From assembly GCA_031282465.1 (NCBI GenBank), contig JAITDR010000032.1:1-5723 (forward strand): a stretch of 5,723 bases of DNA, read 5' to 3'. Source of the DNA: Desulfovibrio sp. (GTDB lineage Bacteria > Desulfobacterota > Desulfovibrionia > Desulfovibrionales > Desulfovibrionaceae). Positions 4,723-5,723 of this stretch are shown here, piece by piece. How positions within the stretch are numbered: position 1 is the first letter of the stretch; each line of letters opens with the position of its first letter. The position numbers and the translations under genes are program-made. The notes below the pieces were generated by a model. The model did no database searches. It was not told the origin of the DNA and was given only the letters and a program-made list of their open reading frames with translations.

Positions 4723-5723
4723 ATGACGGCGGACCCCGTGCGACGCTGCATACTGTACGGAAGCTGTGCCCTGCTCGTCGTTGTTTTCGCAAGCCGGCGC
4801 TGGTTCCTGCAGTGGCCCGACATTCCGGTCTACATACACGATTTTCTGGATATGCTCTTTCCCTGGAAACACCTGGGCGCGGGCATTTTTTTCAACAGCG
4901 GGGAGTTCAGGAGCTTTATTCCAGCCCGCTTCGCGGGCACGGGCGACTATCTGAACCTGCGCCTCGGCGGCTTTTTTTTTACGCTCTTTCCCCCGACATA
5001 TGCCCTGCTGCTGCACAAACTCGCCTGCCACATGATCGGCTTCACCGGCATGTACCTTTTCCTGCGCCGCGTTATACCGGACATGCCGCGCGCTTTTCCC
5101 GACACAAACGAGAGGGTTGGCCTCCCGTACCTCCCTCCGGATACATGCGCCGTCCTCGGACAGCGGAATCGCTCATCACGCCTCCTCCCGGATCTTTTCG
5201 GACAACGCCCGGTCACATCTCTGTTCTGCGCCTTTTTTGCCCTGCAGTACGCCCTGCTGCCCCTTTTTTACGACCAAATCAGCTACACGGGCACGGCCGT
5301 CACCCCCATCCTGGCCTGGGCGCTGCTGTCGATCGCCCTTGACGGCTGGAACGGCAAACGCGCCCTTGCGCTTGCCGTCTGCCCCTTCTTCAGTTTTCTG
5401 CTGCATGCGCCGCTGTTTCTGCTGTTTTTTTACGCGCTTTTTTTACTCCGGAGAAAACTCGACGGGTTCGGCACCGCTCACGGGGCACAAGCCGCGTGCG
5501 TATGCCTGCTTCTGTACGCGGTCACTCACTATGATTACATACTCATGGCAGCAGGCTGGAACGGCTTTGAGATGAACAGGACGGACTACCTGCGCGATGC
5601 GCTGAACAGTCCGGAGGATTATACTGCGGCCGTCGCTGCGGGCAAGGCGCTGAAAATGCTCGTTGAAGGCCAGTATCACGTGAGCACCTACCAGAAATAC
5701 CTGATGCTGCCTTTCTGCCTTGC
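4723..5723 (+). CDS. Polytopic membrane protein, possibly DUF6044/YkoS-like (C-terminus cut by window edge)
   Basis: An open frame starts at ATG 4723 and runs to the right edge (333 whole codons, no stop). There is no other ATG, GTG or TTG between this ATG and the in-frame stop at 4633-4635, so the start is forced, although no Shine-Dalgarno is evident. Hydrophobic segments lie near residues 9-25, 82-119 (probably two helices), 167-185, 190-207, 213-238 and 249-270, separated by loops. The first loop carries VYIHDFLDM at 36-44, and later an NRTDYLRDA-type segment probably faces outside. IHD-x-LD after the first helix and the GMYLFLRR segment recall DUF6044/YkoS membrane proteins of unknown function, which resemble GT-C-like glycosyl-transfer or polysaccharide membrane proteins in layout. 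This family call is from memory. The gene begins 25 bp after cheV with no terminator between, so co-transcription is likely. Phe is often encoded by TTT, giving long T runs. Confidence 0.85.
   Translation, partial: MTADPVRRCILYGSCALLVVVFASRRWFLQWPDIPVYIHDFLDMLFPWKHLGAGIFFNSGEFRSFIPARFAGTGDYLNLRLGGFFFTLFPPTYALLLHKLACHMIGFTGMYLFLRRVIPDMPRAFPDTNERVGLPYLPPDTCAVLGQRNRSSRLLPDLFGQRPVTSLFCAFFALQYALLPLFYDQISYTGTAVTPILAWALLSIALDGWNGKRALALAVCPFFSFLLHAPLFLLFFYALFLLRRKLDGFGTAHGAQAACVCLLLYAVTHYDYILMAAGWNGFEMNRTDYLRDALNSPEDYTAAVAAGKALKMLVEGQYHVSTYQKYLMLPFCL

Overview
The window reads as GC-rich chromosomal DNA from a Desulfovibrionaceae-like sulfate reducer. The guess rests on gene content: a LapA/DvhA-style RTX adhesin whose N-terminal module resembles, from memory, those of Desulfovibrio, plus a classic CheV. 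No marker gene fixes the taxon, so the assignment is an inference.

Layout. Positions 1-3347 (minus strand) are one continuous reading frame for a very large secreted adhesin. It is cut by the left edge, with 1115 residues visible and the extreme C-terminus missing. In order it has an N-terminal retention-like module, a PPEPPT proline-rich rod encoded by an 18-bp minisatellite, a VCBS/cadherin-like domain, a von Willebrand A domain with a complete MIDAS and two large insertions, and a C-terminal RTX calcium-binding array for type I secretion. The window also gives long open frames antisense to this gene; I treat them as shadows. Positions 3348-3704 are a divergent intergenic region with an AT-rich core holding a plausible adhesin promoter, an 8-bp tandem repeat in the adhesin leader, and a GC-rich hairpin-prone leader before cheV. 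Positions 3705-4697 (plus strand) encode CheV, a CheW-like coupling domain fused to a receiver with all key residues. From 4723 to the right edge (plus strand) runs a polytopic membrane protein, perhaps of the DUF6044/YkoS type, 25 bp behind cheV and probably co-transcribed with it.

How they may work together. The adhesin should be exported by a type I secretion system not seen here and held in the outer membrane by its N-terminal module, as for LapA-type proteins whose release is controlled by c-di-GMP through LapD/LapG. CheV couples chemoreceptors to CheA and is tuned by phosphorylation of its receiver. Divergent placement of a surface-attachment gene and a chemotaxis gene is compatible with coordinated control of swimming and attachment, but the sequence does not prove it. 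I found no phage genes, transposase, CRISPR array or RNA gene. The most unusual features are the expanded vWA domain, the non-canonical candidate LapG site and the minisatellite rod.
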